Positions 37,083 through 49,613 of a DNA stretch of 64,000 bases are shown in pieces (the first letter of the stretch is position 1; every line of letters begins with the position of its first letter). The notes under the pieces were generated by a model. That model had not been told where the DNA came from and made no database searches. It worked only from the letters and a program-made list of their open reading frames with translations. The position numbers and the translations under genes were made by a program. Source of the stretch: Baylisascaris procyonis (Eukaryota; Nematoda; Chromadorea; Rhabditida; Ascarididae); assembly GCA_037389465.1 (NCBI GenBank), contig JAZARR010000164.1, forward strand, positions 114,501 to 178,500. Direction: 5' to 3'.

Positions 37083-37316
37083 TCAAATACAAAAACACAC
37101 CAATATATGGCAATTGCAATCAGAATACCCAATACCCATAGGGCTATACAAATATAAACCAGTGATGAAGAATACCAAGTTCAACGTGAAATTCAAACCG
37201 AATAAAAGAACCCACTTTCTGTTTTGATTGCAAACACAAGCTGAGCCTTCCCTTTCAAAACCGTTGCGTCGGTCTTTAATAATGTGTAAAAGCGTTCGTG
37301 CAATCTTTCTAAGCAC
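37083..37316 (-). CDS. Candidate first exon of a membrane protein
   Basis: A minus-strand frame from ATG (37316) encodes 77 residues: a basic N-terminus (MLRKIARTLLHIIKDRR), two Cys, one strong membrane segment (WVLLFGLNFTLNLVFFITGL), then a Cys-containing end. A possible donor (TTG|gtgtgt) lies before the TGA. Cytoplasmic N-terminus, one helix and an extracellular start would suit a channel or transporter exon; no family is claimed. Confidence 0.35.
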   Translation of the reverse strand: MLRKIARTLLHIIKDRRNGFEREGSACVCNQNRKWVLLFGLNFTLNLVFFITGLYLYSPMGIGYSDCNCHILVCFCI

Positions 37317-37319
37317 TCA

Positions 37320-39690
37320 ATCTTTTTGAAATATAAAATTCACTAACCATGGAGAAGAAGGTCACGCCTCGTAGAATAGTATTCTCGGACTTTTCGTTTT
37401 TTTTTTTTTCAATCAGTTTGCTTGATTCAAAGCAGTTGTTCACGTGAATCAAAATTCGTAGCATTAAAAAATAAAGTTAAAATTTAGTTCCCTAAATTCC
37501 TCGATGAAGTGTAAAGCAATTTCTTAGCTGTATATATTATGCTGTTTTAAACGAATGCAAAAAGTGCCGCATTTGCAGCGAAGTGAGTTTCATCGTGTTT
37601 TAATACATATTGTCAGATAACATACATGATTATTATCTAATTGCACCCAATTCTTGTCAGCTAGTTTTTGATCAGAAAAGGAGAACATCTGTCATGATTT
37701 CCACTGATTCCTAATAACTAAGAGATTTATCTTTCCATCGAAGGACTGTAATGTTTCTCCACCTCTTGTCAACAAGGAAGGTAGACCGAAGAGGACTGAG
37801 GAAATCAGGTAATAAGGTAAGCATTTGGGAGTTAGAAAAATCAGAAAATCTCATCCGGTGATGCGACGGTGAAAATGAGATTTTCGAAATCGCACATTAT
37901 GTAACAGTTTATTGTGCACGATATTCAGCTATTAGAGCGCCTTTGATCACTCTTGTTGCACAACCGTCTAGGAAATACCCGTAAACCTTATCTTTCGGCA
38001 CAAAAAGTTTAATTTCCTTCACCAGGTAATGTTGTGGTAACTGATTATTTTAAGTGTATTGATTTCCTCTCTTGACTCACTCAAAGATTTCCTGATTATT
38101 TCCAACTGATTATTTTAAGATTTCCTCTTGACTCAAACGTCAAAGAACAACGCATAAATTGAACTTGCCTCATAATCAAGAAAGCTGCAAAATGGGGAGC
38201 GTACAAAATAGGAATTCCCCAGGAAATAATGAAATTCAGCGATATTTTTTCTGTAAACTTGATTTTAATATACATTTGTTAATTGCAAAAATGAAAATAT
38301 CTCGTTGTGATTAAATATCTGATTGCATCCCTATTCTTAATTAGGAAGTGATCAAAAGAATTCCATAACTTCAAAACGATTTCATTCGTTAAAATGAAAA
38401 TAGGCATTACATTAAAATTGATAGAATTTAAAATATTTTTTCATTATATTGTTATGATGGTAAGTTCTCAGCGGTAGCGTTTAAATGGTTCATGTGACTT
38501 CACGGCGCTGGTCTTCTCCCACTGATTTTTGAATAGTTTTCAAATAAGAGACGTCAAATCATGAATATTAGTTGAGTACCACATTAGCATATTAACGCTG
38601 GAAATGCCTTATACAAATTGGAATTTAGAGAATCTTTTGGCATCTTATATGCTAACTTCACCTTTCGTCAGTTGAGACCTCTAATCGGCTATCGTTGCTT
38701 AACTACAGTTTTAACTTCCGATAGTGACTACAATGCAAGAGAAGGGATCATTAAATATAGCTGTGAAATTATAAACCAGGGCTCAAGAAACATTTATCAT
38801 AAAACGCCTTCATAATTCAACACCCTTAACATAAATTAAATCTAACAGCTGTGTAAATGTTACTGAAAATTATCAAGAAAAGCACCATACATCATTGCCA
38901 TAAGTTGTTTATGAATTTACTAATAACTTTCTTCCATTTGCAATTTTATATAAAGCAAACAAATTGAATTTCGAACGGAAAATTGGTGTGGAATTTTTTC
39001 GACATTGAAATTTTTAGTCGATTCTATTGGATGTTCAGTCGAAAAAAAAAACTCTCGAAAATTTTTGATTGAATAACAAATACGACACTTAAATATTTTC
39101 CCCTAAAAAGAAAACATTCAAATTTTCAATTTGCAATTGACAAGTCTCGATTTTTATGTACTTTAACAAAAGTTATTTACATGTGAAGTAATTTGCAAAA
39201 ATGTTTCGTAGTGAATATAAACTCATCAACAACAATGCTTGAAGGCGATCTTAAAAGAGTGCATCGTCGGCACAAATGCGCATTTATATATTTGTGTTTA
39301 CCTGGCTATTCGTGGAATTACTTGCAGTGAATTCACTTTCTATCAGTTCAATTTCAGTAAGTTCGTTGCAACAAACTTAATGAAATTAAGAGTGCCATAG
39401 TCAGTTGGTTGCCTGATTTACAGATGGCTGTCATTGAATTGCCATTTATCATTTAAATGCTATTTGCACACGTTCATTGCTAAAACATCTTATATAATAT
39501 TATTCAACTTGTTACGAAAGATTAATCCGAATATTCTAAAGTGATATTTCAAATTCAATTGATTAATTGCAGTGAACGCAACTGAATGTTCAACGCATCA
39601 ACTTTCACTGTTCGATCGATCGAACTTCTCTGACATCCATATTTGAAATGATTCCTCTCAGCAAAGAGGTGTAGATTCACCGGTTTTTTT
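37320..39690. other. Intergenic stretch, no gene supported
   Basis: AT-rich. It contains a diverged tandem duplication of about 48 nt at 38035-38150 (ACTGATTATTTTAAG ... TTGACTCA twice). The frame at 38618-38815 is open but lacks splice signals. Confidence 0.35.
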
Positions 39691-39697
39691 TTTCATT

Positions 39698-40400
39698 TTA
39701 GCCTTTGAATTTTTCGTATGCCATAAAAGTTTTTAGAATGGGGCATAAAATTTTTGAAATCAGCGCCACCTCACCCAGCAGTTCAGAAGCGTTGGCAAGA
39801 CCAAAAATTCTGATCAAATAATTGTTTTGCTGCAGCTCCATCTTTAATTCAGTTTGAGCAGAAAAGACTGTGTGCTTGTGATATTCGAAATGCCTTCTCA
39901 CCTTGTACAGGATTGGAGGACAAATAAAGTTCTAACAATGTTTCGATGGCGAATGTTTCCTAAGTAACGATTGCAACTTAAGTGCTCCAAATTCTTTAAC
40001 GCTTACTTCATTGCCGATTATAATAGCTCCTATACTTGCGATGTGGGAGACCGAGTACCCTGGATGTGTTTAAGTTTACAGACTGCATTTTAGACTACAT
40101 TCTGATGTCTTCGTTTGCTCATGAACTATGAATCACTTCAGCGAGGTTCTATTGCTCCAATAGTGTTAATAAATTTAGCTTCGGTCTGCCTTAGAATTAG
40201 ACGATAACTGTTGTTTGATTATGGGTGGAACATAATCGAACTGGCTACTTGCCGCATACACGATAGAAGCTCTAACCAAGCTAGCTAATGCGAGCGATAT
40301 CAATCGACTTTACTAATTCTAAGCAGATTATCGGTGTTCTACTCATCGTCAACGAATCGTTATCACCTCTCTCCAAGTCATACAAAGCTTCTCTCATAAT
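39698..40400 (-). CDS. Unrecognised minus-strand gene, 3' exons
   Basis: Exon 40400-40314 (acceptor aaattcag, donor gtaaag) and exon 39931-39698 (acceptor attgttag, TAA stop) join in phase 0 and encode 106 residues. The first holds MREALYDLERGDNDSLTMSR; the second CPPILYKVRRHFEYHKHT and LLGEVALISKILCPILKTF. The piece HTVFSAQTELKMELQQN faintly recalls the loop before TM6 in str/srh-type receptors, but no membrane helices follow, so this is not claimed. Earlier exons are unknown. Confidence 0.45.
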
Positions 40401-40590
40401 CTGAATTTTGATTCGACAATTATATGAGCAGAAGAACTGAAAGAATTTAAACAAAAAATAATAGTGAGTGAAATTTGATGAAGTAGTTCTATCAATTTAA
40501 TCCTCAAGAGTAAGCGACAAGAACGTGTAATTTCGAACCCCATCTACCGACAGTGCTTTTACTTCTCATTAAACTTCAGAAAAAGGGGCC

Positions 40591-40627
40591 CTTCGCAATT
40601 ATATTGACTAGTGCCAAAATTGCGAAG
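40591..40627. repeat. Short inverted repeat
   Basis: Arms CTTCGCAATT and AATTGCGAAG are separated by 17 nt. No poly-T follows, so this is not a terminator call. Confidence 0.5.
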
Positions 40628-41139
40628 ATACTTTATTTGGGGCATTTCTTTACGACGCAGCCGCAATGAAGTATTTTTCATAAGAAAAAACAGACATTAT
40701 AACCGCAGACACCTTTACATCTGCCCAGTTTTCCTTCTCGCCATGTTTTTGGGCGGAAAATGAGCCTAAATACTGGACATTCACTTCCTTTTGCACCATA
40801 TTTCTTGAAAAACCTCGAACTGTGGAACGAAATATATAAACCAGTTGTTTCTAATATCTTTTCTTGTTATTGTATTGTGCTGCCTCCATTATATAGTTTA
40901 TTATTACATTATTTGTATTTCTGTTGTCAGTAACTTCAAACAGCAGCTCGGACTTTTCTCCAGCTCAGTTCAGCTTTGATATCGAAATAAAATTTTGTCA
41001 TGAAAGATGTGGAAAGCATCAATTCCGCTGATGTATTCATATTTTATTAAAAGAATTTCACTACTTCATTTTTTCCTCCAATACTGTCAATACCTTTGTC
41101 GCTGAAGGTCACCGCATCGCTGGGTCGGTCACTATATAG

Positions 41140-41298
41140 ATGGCATTTGCAACGGGGTGCTCAACATTGGTATGCCAGCGTTCCACATCTTTCTTTTGTC
41201 TCATCGCCGTTCATACTAATTCCTTCGGCAATGATCTACTTCATTTCAAAAAGCCTTTACAAATATTTGCAAACTTAAGAACTGGCAATCATATTTAA
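41140..41298 (+). CDS. Candidate short ORF upstream of daf-36
   Basis: From ATG 41140 a frame encodes 52 residues to TAA (contains STSFFCLIAVHTNSFGNDLL). Upstream in the same frame is another open piece ending at a TAG. No splice sites are clear. It may be a remnant or leader of something in the daf-36 promoter region. Confidence 0.2.
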   Translation: MAFATGCSTLVCQRSTSFFCLIAVHTNSFGNDLLHFKKPLQIFANLRTGNHI

Positions 41299-41756
41299 GT
41301 GCTATTGATATTTAATGGTAGTATATTTCGCACAATTTCTTATTATTATTTTTTATTACTATTGCTGCCATCTCTTTAATGCGATAAAACAAGAAGGTAG
41401 AAGTATAAAGTAATGGTGTGATTAATTCGAAGAGAGATTTTTGCAACAGAATCACCTCTTTAAAAAGTTTTGAATTTAACTCAAGTCTAACTTTGATTAT
41501 CATGCAATATTCCTTCAACTAGTTACATATGAGTTTCTTAACGCTAAAAATCATGAATTTTTCTTTAATATGTGCTCGTATTTGAAGATAGCGTCCCATA
41601 AATCTTGACAAGTCTCTCTTCTTCAAAATTTCCGTTCCTTTTAACATAGGATGCAACTTCTTTAGATCATTAAGATGCAACTTCTATTTCCCGTATTGGT
41701 CAGTCGCTATGCTTGAATCATTGCATAGTAAGGCGAATAAAGTTTTGTATTTTCAG

Positions 41757-41765
41757 GTTGCGAAG
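41757..41765 (+). promoter_or_regulatory. Likely spliced-leader acceptor and 9-nt leader of daf-36
   Basis: TATTTTCAG ends at 41756, nine bases before the daf-36 ATG. Strong acceptors at this distance are typical of nematode trans-splicing; no leader gene is in the window. Confidence 0.55.
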
Positions 41766-44700
41766 ATGTCTTACCATATAGCCGTTGCATTGATTTTCTT
41801 GTTGTATATAACTTATCGTTGGTTGACTCGACCATTAAATCGAATTCGACGCTTGGGTGATGTTGGTCTTTATTTCGGCGATCCAAGGGTACCGTTTTTG
41901 AAGCACTTGCAATTGCTAGAGATATCCACCACGATGGGTAGCCTATATCGTTTTGTTGATATAACACCTTCAGCCACCTCATCCAAACTTCGAAGACTTT
42001 ACTGAGGAAAAAAGAGCTAATTTTTTTTTAAATCTAATTCTGCTGTTTCAGAAGATGATTGCCCCATTTCTTCGCTTGGGATGAAATTTTAAAAAATTCA
42101 TCATTTTTGTTTGACCAAATTTAAATCTATTCGACCAACTAAACATCTCATTGCAAAAAGCTCATGTGGTTACAAGCATTCTCACAAATCTTCTTATAAA
42201 ATTCCGATTAAAATAAAACAGCGATGTTCTCTATAACTAAATGCGGCGATGGCATTAACGCGATAGAACGAAGTATCCTTTACAATAATAATTGTGAACT
42301 TAATGAGAGGTGTCAGTTGAAAATTGATTCAATGCTCTTTAAGCGCAAGTGATTAATAATGAAACTCTCTGATAGGCGAATCGCAAGTAATGCCCCTTTT
42401 TCCTATGCCCTATTCGATCCAGCTAACTTCTTACCCGTCTGGAAAGGGCCGAAGAGGGAGAGGGTTTAATAATTATGAAGACCTTCTGTTTTCAGGGAAG
42501 ATGTCGGCTTGCCCACTCGACTGCATAGTCATAATCGAAAGCGCTAATCACAGTGTACTCCACGAACTATCTCAGATTCACCTCTTCCCCATCATGTTCT
42601 GCATTCACAACCTTGTTGCCGAATTTAAGATTTCTTCGGAATTTGCCTCGGACATCTTTGCTCCAGAATTCTAAATTTACTCTAGAATCCTTAATTCCCC
42701 AATCACTGAGAGCTCCATCAAATTTAGATTCTCAAAGTGGTCATAGCAGCATCATGACTCTACGCATGTACATGCGTATGCCTGTGCAGTGGTTTCAGCT
42801 CCTGAACCACTGAATTTAGAGGTGCGAAATTTGCTTAGCATTATATACAATCGCTGCTAATGCCTCACTCACCTTGGGGCGTCAGCTCCAAACAGGATTA
42901 TTTAAGAGTGCATGGAGATGTCTGCAGTTTGCAACCACTCACATTTTAATCTCACTCCATTCTATTCACAGAAAGATGAATCTTTTGCAGAAGATTTACA
43001 GAAAACGTCGGATGAGTTGAATATGAATGCGCTATTGCACATGTTTTCTTATTGTTGGCAACTCACAAAACTGGTAAGTCTGATGGGCGGAATTGCAATT
43101 TGCACAAATCATACTATGCAATCTATCAAGTTTTTCTGTCCTCTCTAATTTTATCATACAGTCGTTTTCTTGAGCGTCGATGCAATATCCTCACATTTTA
43201 TAGCTGAAAGGCAGACATAGGGATATGCAAATCGAACGTGCAAGACGTCTTCGAGCGATCGGTGATATTCCACCCGTTTACCCAAATGGATGGTTTTGTA
43301 TCGCCGAATCTGATCAAATCCGGCCGAAGGAGGTTCTAGGAATAGTTGTATTTGGTAAGCATTTGAAATGTTGTTAGTGAAGACAAAGTTTGCACTTCAA
43401 CTTTCTGTATACTTTGCAAGTTTAACTCAAAGTTGCATTCAATTTCAGCGATATTTTCTGGAATGTTTTCTTTAGTGGAGGACTCTGATTTACCTCGAAC
43501 AAGGGGTTGGCGTATTTCTTGACTGGAAAACTAGGTTCCGGTTCGCTTGAAATTTTGAGAGGGGATCATCCATTTAAAAGAAGTCTTATGTCCATAAAGA
43601 CTCTTCTGCGGTTCCTATTATTGCAAGAAAGATACAAAGATCTCTTCCAGTTTTCGCGATTTTTCCCGACTCTTGCATTTATTGCTTTTCTATCGATTTT
43701 TCTACTGGTTTTTTTCTATTGAAAAGTCCCATATTTTCAAAATTCTCATTTCATAACAAGTATTAAAATAATTATTATAGCTGAATATCGCCATCGTAAT
43801 TAAAAGGGCCCCTACAGGTGAACAGCTGACGTTATTACGTTCGGAAAGTGGCAAAGTCTTTCTAATTGATTCATACTGTCCCCATTTGGGTGCAAGCTTC
43901 AGTGTCGGTGGACGAGTCGTTGACGACAACTGCGTTCAGGTTAATCAAATCTTAGAAGTTTTCTTTTTCTGAATAATCAATAGGATCACAAGGGAGTTCA
44001 ATAGCTTAATGCTCATTGGTGGATTGGAAGTAGTTGATGCAAAAAGTACGCTTTTAACTCTTATGAGAGAATTTTTCTTCCTGCCACATTCCGGATACTT
44101 CTGATGTAAGTTTCTCCATATATTGCAAATGATTTCAGGCTTTTTATTGTCTTACAATATCCTATTTAACTGTAACAGCATAAACTTAACTTCCTAGAAA
44201 GAAAATGTTCCTAGAGAAAATAAAAAAACTAAAAAGAAAAAGAGAGCAATGATATTTATTTAGATTTATTTATTTAGAAGATGCTTGATTTCACTGATTT
44301 GATTTGCCCTTTCATCGAGCTTTTGAATTACTCTTCCCACTGCATCACAGGTATCACAGACATTAAGCTACTATAGTCTTTTCATCTGATAAAATGAGTG
44401 CATATGACATTCAATGTTAAACTTTTGCGGAACAAATTCACTCACTCTTAAACCCGTTTTTCATTTCCGTAAGCAATATAGCTGCAAATTCTTTATTTTG
44501 CCTGGTTACATGATTGCTACCAATCGCCTCATGAGCTCAATAACCGCTGTGGTTATTTGATGAAATTCGACCGCTAAATCCGGTTCGATCGGCGCTGCAA
44601 TTTTCCATTACCTGGTTTCGGCAATAACCGGTGGAATTTCTGGCCCTTACTAACGGTTTCACAATCCGACACCTAGCAGTTCAGCGAACTAGTGAGTGAT

Positions 44701-47700
44701 TCGACAGTGAGAATCATATGGTCATGTAGTCAAAATTAATGAACACGCGGAAAAAAATTAGGTGATCGAACCGGTTCGATTTGCTTAGATGTTATAGCAT
44801 GCACTGCTCATTTATTTCATTTGCAGTGTCCTTTTCATGGATGGATATTTAGTGGCGAGAGTGGAAAATGCACGCGTATACCCTATAATGCACAGACGAT
44901 ACCCGAACAGGCGAAAGTGTCCGTGTGGCCCATTGTTGAACGCAATCGGCATATCTATGTGTGGTGAGTTACAGATCATTCCCGTAACATCAATTGATTG
45001 CTTTAATTTAATTTGAAAGCGCCGCATGTGTTAAGCCTAATAGAAAAATGCGTTACAGTAATAGATTTTTGGCTAGATGAAGCACTTGTATTTGATTCTA
45101 TTTGAAAATTACATCAAAACTTTGGAAAACGCAGCGGTATTTTTTAGTGCAAATGACAATTCCATTGGAAATAAGAATGCGGACTCACTTACAGGATTCA
45201 GCACTTGGCAGAGAGGAAAGCTCTCTTCGAAAACCGGCTGACTTTACTGGTAATATACTCTTACTCAATGAAAGTCTCCATTCGAGTAAACAGCATCTCC
45301 TTATATGGATGTTGAAGGTACCACTGCGATGGTAAAGAGCCCGACTGGGAGGTACCGGAAATTGAGGAAGTTGCCAGTGGAGAATGGACTTATAAAGGAA
45401 GAACCGAGCATGAGATTCAATGTCACGTTCAAGATTTACCTGAAAATGGTTCAGATCTTGCGCACTTAAACTACCTGCACTTGGCTGGAGTCAATAAAGG
45501 TAACTACAGTGCATTAAATAGCAACCAATGTGATAGCTGAATTGCTCTATGTAGTGTATTGTGAGGACGCACATTGACCATTTTTGCGTTACTGAACTAA
45601 AAGCTTACTATCCTCGCATACTAACTACATACGGTATGCCGCGCTCCTATACGTCGTCCATGTATGTATAGCTGCATCGCCGAAAGCGGTCAACTGAAAG
45701 CTTTATACAGGACAATGGCCATGGCATCTTGCCAATCCTTGTTAGTGCTCATGTTCAGGCCAACTGCTTATAACATTTTATCCTTTCTTGCTCATTCATC
45801 CTATGTGAAAGGAGAGAAATTTAGAAAAATCTGCTTGTCATTTTTGACAAGGAAGGTGGAAATTACTACTGAACAAGAGACTTTCAAAAAAAAAAAATCT
45901 TCAAAAAGTGTTTTTCTCATTGCTGCCGGCATGTTTGCTGAGAAAATGGGCTCAATTAGGCCTTTCTTATAAATTGTTCGCACAATACATTTGAAAACAT
46001 CGCAAGTAACGCTTGTTTCTTTCATTGCACTAAGCGTGGCACATTGTTATCTAATGTTAACCTTTCTTTTTTATTTTTCTAATAAATAGATGGGAACCAT
46101 AGCTGCTTGGTGATTACTGGAACTTCCCGGTAAATAGTAGCAGCCGGTTGGCCAACTTGTTGAAAAATGAAACTCATTTTCCAATGCGTCCACTGTATTG
46201 CGCATAAAATGTGCCCAAAATGACCGAAATGACTGCCCATTTTGGCTGACACAAAGGCAACTTTGTTAATTGCCCAAATACGAACCAAGTGAAATTTATT
46301 ACTACTATGGTATTGTTATTGTTTTCAAATTTTGAGAGATTTGCATGCTCAATACATCTTAGCTAGGTGACAGCGAAGTTTAAGTTGGACATGCAAGTGA
46401 ACAAGACTCGTTGATTTAGGCAACGATATAACGAAAATAGAAATGGAGATCGCTGAGCCATTCATCAAGCACGTTTGGGATGGACGTTGGGAACCGCAAC
46501 CTGAACCAAACCAACATATTTCTATTATGTATCTCGATCAAGTAATGACAGTAATGAAAATGCGCATACCACTTACTAGTAGTTCTCTTCGTGCAAAGCA
46601 GGTATTTCTTCTGATGCTACTCGCTTTTAGTGGTCTTTTGGTTGATTTGGTGATAAAAAAAGTATACTGATGCTTTACATTGATTTATTTGCGTGTCTAA
46701 AAATTGTAATTTTTCACAACTGGATGCAGTAATGGTGCGAGAAGGTCAACTCATAGAAGTAGTTTTCGCAGAAAGGTTTGGAAATGCAACTAATAATATA
46801 AGTCCTGGTATCAAAGCACGGCCCGTCGATCAGAACATTCTTGTTACCGTCACACCGATCTGTTGGCGCTGTTTGAATAGAACGCTGCATCTTCCGATTC
46901 AGAGAATTTTGAAAAAAATTTGGTACAATCGTATTTTAAACTCTATGTTCCAAACTAGTTTCATTACAGTCTTCTTTTCTATATTTTCATCTTGTTTAAG
47001 GGGTTCTATAGCTGTTGAAAGTTAATGCCAAGAGACACGCATTCATGTTTGGAATGGAATTTGAACAGAACTAAGGAACTATTAATGGTATAACTTTTCA
47101 AAAAATGTCGAAAAACATAGCAGATTGCTTCAATAAAGTGGTAGTAGATCGCTGGCTGTACAATGTTTTGGAAGACGTCTAAAAAACTTCTCCAGTTTTT
47201 AGAAGCCTAAATTTTATTTAGCAACTTCGTGCTTTTTTCTCAGATTCAGTGGCATCGGCATTCCATAGCACAATATATTGAAACATTCCAGAGTGGGATA
47301 ATTTTTTAAATTACTTCCTCACTAGTTCAGATTGGACCTGGAATAGTACATATGATGTTTGACTTCGGCTGGCTCGGTAAAGGGGTCGTTATGCATCACG
47401 TAACACCTGAAGAACCGATGTTCCAACGAGCTCGTTTCGTTATGTACGCAACGCTACCAAAATTGTTCGCAAAATTCTTCCTCGTAAGTGAGGCAACCCA
47501 TGTAAGTTATCATTGTCTCGTATCACATTTGCTGGGTTCATCCTTTCGTTCGAACGTACCTTAATCTTTCTGCTCATATTTGGCACTTACTGAATTTGAA
47601 TTAAACCGATTGAGCTTCTCTTCATCGCTCGATCAATCGAATTTACATATTTAATGAGACACAATAATCTTCGCATATTTTAACTGGAACAACTGCTTTA

Positions 47701-48580
47701 ACAAAATGCTCAATCAGCAGAAGATAGCCATCCTACCTGTATCAAATGAATGCAAGCTTTTTGCCACTCCTGTAACTTATTTCGATGTTCACGGATCAAT
47801 AAGGAATATAATATAAGAAGTGTGATGTGTGGATGACTATAATTAGTCATCAGCTACGTTCACAAATTCCATTTGAAAGGTCTTTCGCGGTAACCCGGTT
47901 GAAATGCCGCACAAAGAGACCACATGCATAGCCTAATAATATTGTATTTTTATATCATTTACAGGTATAGAAGGAAAAAGGGAGAATATAATTGGGAGTA
48001 CCAGTTGTGTTGATTTTCTTCTAATACTCGGTAAAAGTGCTGATGTGAACACTAAGACATTTAATACGAAGCAACAACACACACAAGATGACTTGCTGGC
48101 CAAATTTGTCCAACACATCTTAAAGGATGTTGTCAGAAATACTAGGAAATTCCAACAAGCATTCTATTCATTCTGAAAATGACAAGCTGAAACTAGATTC
48201 CTGGCATTTAAGGCGACCGACATATTATTTATGATAGTCTTAACCTCGCTATGGCTGACAACAAAAACTATACGATGGAATAATTTAGCAATTTCTTGTC
48301 CTTTAAATATTCATTTTGAGATTTACAACTCATCAGCGACAAACTACTCTTCCATGTTATTTCTTTCTGAAATCCCTACATTGTCATGTGATTTCAGTTT
48401 GAAAGAGACATTTTTGTATGGAATAATAAGCGTTACGTTCGACCACCAGTACTCGTTAAAAATGATGGTCCAATTGGAAAGCATCGACGTTGGTATAATC
48501 AGTTCTATTCGGAGAATAGCCCCAAGTTGAACAAGAATGGCACTCTCACAAATCAACCAAAATCGATACTCGATTGGTGA
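41766..48580 (+). CDS. daf-36: Rieske oxygenase, cholesterol 7-desaturase (DAF-36/Neverland)
   Basis: Eight exons join in phase: 41766-41888, 43204-43354, 43818-43939, 44827-44963, 45318-45499, 46420-46601, 47331-47501 and 48398-48580 (TGA), giving 416 residues, close to the family length. Residues 3-18 form a membrane anchor, then the family segment [22 protein letters not shown] starts the Rieske domain, with [2Fe-2S] ligands C112-x-H114 and C133-x2-H136 (CPHLGASF ... [10 protein letters not shown]). The mononuclear iron motif is D224-x2-H227-x4-H232 (DLAHLNYLH). [15 protein letters not shown] and the C-terminal [13 protein letters not shown] are family signatures. The enzyme converts cholesterol to 7-dehydrocholesterol, the first step to dafachronic acids, ligands of the DAF-12 nuclear receptor that controls dauer or infective-larva exit. 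All key ligands are present, so it should be active. A 34-codon exon-like piece at 42970-43072 would also phase-join but is not needed. Introns hold repeats only. Confidence 0.93.
42792..42845 (+). repeat. Dispersed repeat core, copy A
   Basis: A sequence starting GTTTCAGCTCCTGAACCACT and ending ATTTGCTTAGCATTAT matches, imperfectly, those at 50857 and 61599. It lies in daf-36 intron 1. Confidence 0.5.
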
Positions 48581-49139
48581 AGAAAACTGTCAGGATACGA
48601 GCGTCTTCGTGTACCTATTTGTCTAATCTTAGGAACAGTTGAAGGAAATGCGACTTCATTATATTTGTACACTTTATGAATAACAGTATAGAGCACGTTC
48701 GTGTTATTCATAACAACGACTCAGCATAACAAAAACGATGCACATCCAGTGAGTTTATAGTTAAAGATAAGAATTTGAATATATTTCCTGAAAATTATTT
48801 GCACAAGCACTGTAAAACTGATCACCTAAGGGGTCGGATCAAAACACGCAAATAGATTCATCCACTCTTAATTTCAGTCGATTTAAATTTTCAGCTAACA
48901 TTATATCTCAAGAAAAAATTTAATGTCACAAATGCTTCAGAAATTTCGCAAAATTTTTGATGGAATTTAAAACGTTAAGTTGGCGCTCGAGCCGTAAAAA
49001 AAGGAATCATTTGCTCGCTACCAGCGAGGGCAAAGTGTGCATTTCTCAAAGAAATGATTAAAATGCGATTAGATATTCAGTTTCGACACAGTTACTATCA
49101 GTTCATCTCAAAATCACGAAAACCTTACAAACACGACAG
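48581..49139. other. 3' flank of daf-36
   Basis: No gene seen. No perfect AATAAA directly follows the stop. Confidence 0.35.
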
Positions 49140-49613
49140 TATGTGACAGTACTGCGAACAACAATAGATCTCGTTAGACCAATGGCTGGCTTCTTTCAAA
49201 AAAATTATTCAAAAAAAGATTATCTCTTTGAAGAGGTGTTACATGTGTTTTTATCTCCACATACAACATATACTCCTATAAGTAGCCAACTTTCAAAAGC
49301 TGCCTGCTTTTTCACTAATGACATTGTTAGCGTGATGTAGACGCGATGACTCTAGTTTCATCCACGGGGTGGTGAGGCCGAATCGCCGATCAGCTTCTTT
49401 ATTTTCGTTGCAGTTCATACTGCGGTACAGGCGGATGGATGGATCAGCTCCATGGGTGCTGCAGATGTTTATTTTGAATTATGTGGTTTAACAGAACTGC
49501 AGATGCCATTTCCTATTTCAGTCGAACTGAGTTTACATATGCATTTATTCGAATTTATTTATTCGTGCTCCACCGCGTCGCCACATGGGAATACTAATTA
49601 TCGAATGGCATAG
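49140..49613 (+). CDS. Two exon-like stretches, unrecognised
   Basis: Exon 49140-49336 (acceptor acacgacag; donor GTGAT|gtagac) encodes 65 residues including RPMAGFFQKNYSKKDYLFEE. Exon 49414-49613 (acceptor tttcgttgcag) has a frame open 65 codons to TAG, containing GWISSMGAADVYFELCGLTE, but its phase does not match. The frame that does match is short and Cys-rich (SYCGTGGWMDQLHGCCRC, then TGA). Either way both stretches are coding-like. The ORFs at 49585-49960 downstream are overlapping and unsupported. No family is claimed. Confidence 0.4.

Noticed and set aside
42970..43072. Exon-like piece ([20 protein letters not shown]...) between daf-36 exons 1 and 2
   Set aside because: It phase-joins, but direct splicing of 41888 to 43204 gives the normal family length and sequence, so it is at most an alternative exon.
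43781..43817. Earlier acceptor (attattatag) for daf-36 exon 3
   Set aside because: It leads to a stop in the phase left by exon 2; the acceptor at 43817 restores the family sequence.
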